DNA of 6,255 nt from an uncultured Coriobacteriaceae bacterium (GTDB taxonomy: Bacteria; Actinomycetota; Coriobacteriia; Coriobacteriales; Eggerthellaceae), in the NCBI GenBank assembly GCA_946623915.1, contig CAMORQ010000124.1:1-6255 (forward strand), written 5' to 3'. The position numbers and the translations under genes are program-made. Position 1 is the stretch's first letter. Every line of letters begins with the position of its first letter. The notes below the pieces were generated by a model. The model did not search any database. It was given only the letters and a program-made list of their open reading frames with translations, and had not been told where the DNA came from. Of the stretch, positions 6,099-6,255 are shown one piece after another.

Positions 6099-6255
6099 AT
6101 GGCTAAAGATCTCTACGAAGTGCTTGGTGTGGCGCGCAATGCCACCGATGACGAAATCAAGAAAGCGTTTAGGCACAAGGCGCGCGAACTGCATCCCGAT
6201 GTGAACAAGGCGGAAAACGCCGAAGAGCAGTTCAAAGAGCTCAACGAGGCCTACG
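6099..6255 (+). CDS. dnaJ: Chaperone DnaJ, 5' part (runs off the window)
   Basis: DnaJ (Hsp40) delivers unfolded clients to DnaK and stimulates its ATPase. Only 52 codons are present, covering most of the J domain: MAKDLYEVLGV, helix II around EIKKAFRHKARELH, the essential HPD triad at residues 32-34, then VNKAENAEEQFKELNEAY. The G/F, zinc-finger and C-terminal substrate domains lie beyond the window, so I cannot tell whether this is a full-length DnaJ or which paralogue it is. Hrc-linked dnaJ without grpE/dnaK resembles the second dnaJ (dnaJ2) of actinobacteria. The ATG is 8 bases after the hrcA TAG. GGAAGG at 6081-6086 is rather far (12 bases) and AGTAGG at 6091-6096 rather close, so coupling to hrcA translation is likely. 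Confidence 0.93.
   Translation, partial: MAKDLYEVLGVARNATDDEIKKAFRHKARELHPDVNKAENAEEQFKELNEAY

Noticed and set aside
1..6255. A novel defence, mobile or biosynthetic system
   Set aside because: Apart from one 62-residue membrane protein, every gene is a recognised housekeeping gene in a familiar order. There are no transposase, integrase, CRISPR or toxin-antitoxin features, and base use is uniform outside the S20 tail.

Overview
This GC-rich window is a chromosomal housekeeping region. Gene order (rpsT divergent from lepA, then hemW, hrcA and dnaJ) and protein style point to an actinobacterium. I favour the class Coriobacteriia, perhaps Eggerthellales, but this is inferred from synteny and codon style without a database search. 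hrcA is followed directly by dnaJ with no grpE or dnaK between them, which is the actinobacterial rather than the Bacillus arrangement.

Left end (34-594, minus strand): rpsT encodes ribosomal protein S20. A normal S20 core is followed by about 98 extra residues, first lysine/alanine-rich and then almost purely alanine/glutamate. The tail is encoded by short tandem DNA repeats. The 176-base gap to lepA holds a good extended -10 for rpsT and a -10-like hexamer 7 bases before the lepA ATG, suggesting a leaderless lepA mRNA.

Centre (771-4962, plus strand): four tightly packed genes form a probable operon. They are lepA (EF4, ribosome GTPase), a 62-residue single-pass membrane protein of unknown function, dusB (tRNA dihydrouridine synthase) and hemW (radical-SAM haem chaperone). 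lepA/small gene and dusB/hemW overlap by ATGA, and 6 bases separate the small gene from dusB.

Right end (4963-6255, plus strand): an 81-base gap carries a CIRCE heat-shock operator that coincides with the predicted hrcA promoter. It is followed by hrcA (heat-shock repressor) with a strong ribosome binding site, then the first 52 codons of dnaJ, which runs off the window. HrcA would bind CIRCE and repress its own gene and dnaJ until heat or unfolded protein titrates the GroE-assisted repressor.

I see no mobile elements, CRISPR arrays, RNA genes, defence systems or signs of recent transfer. I did not find a new multi-gene system. The points most worth checking are the S20 tail, the CIRCE/promoter overlap with its nested second inverted repeat, the possible leaderless lepA mRNA, and the uncharacterised small membrane protein inside a translation-related operon.
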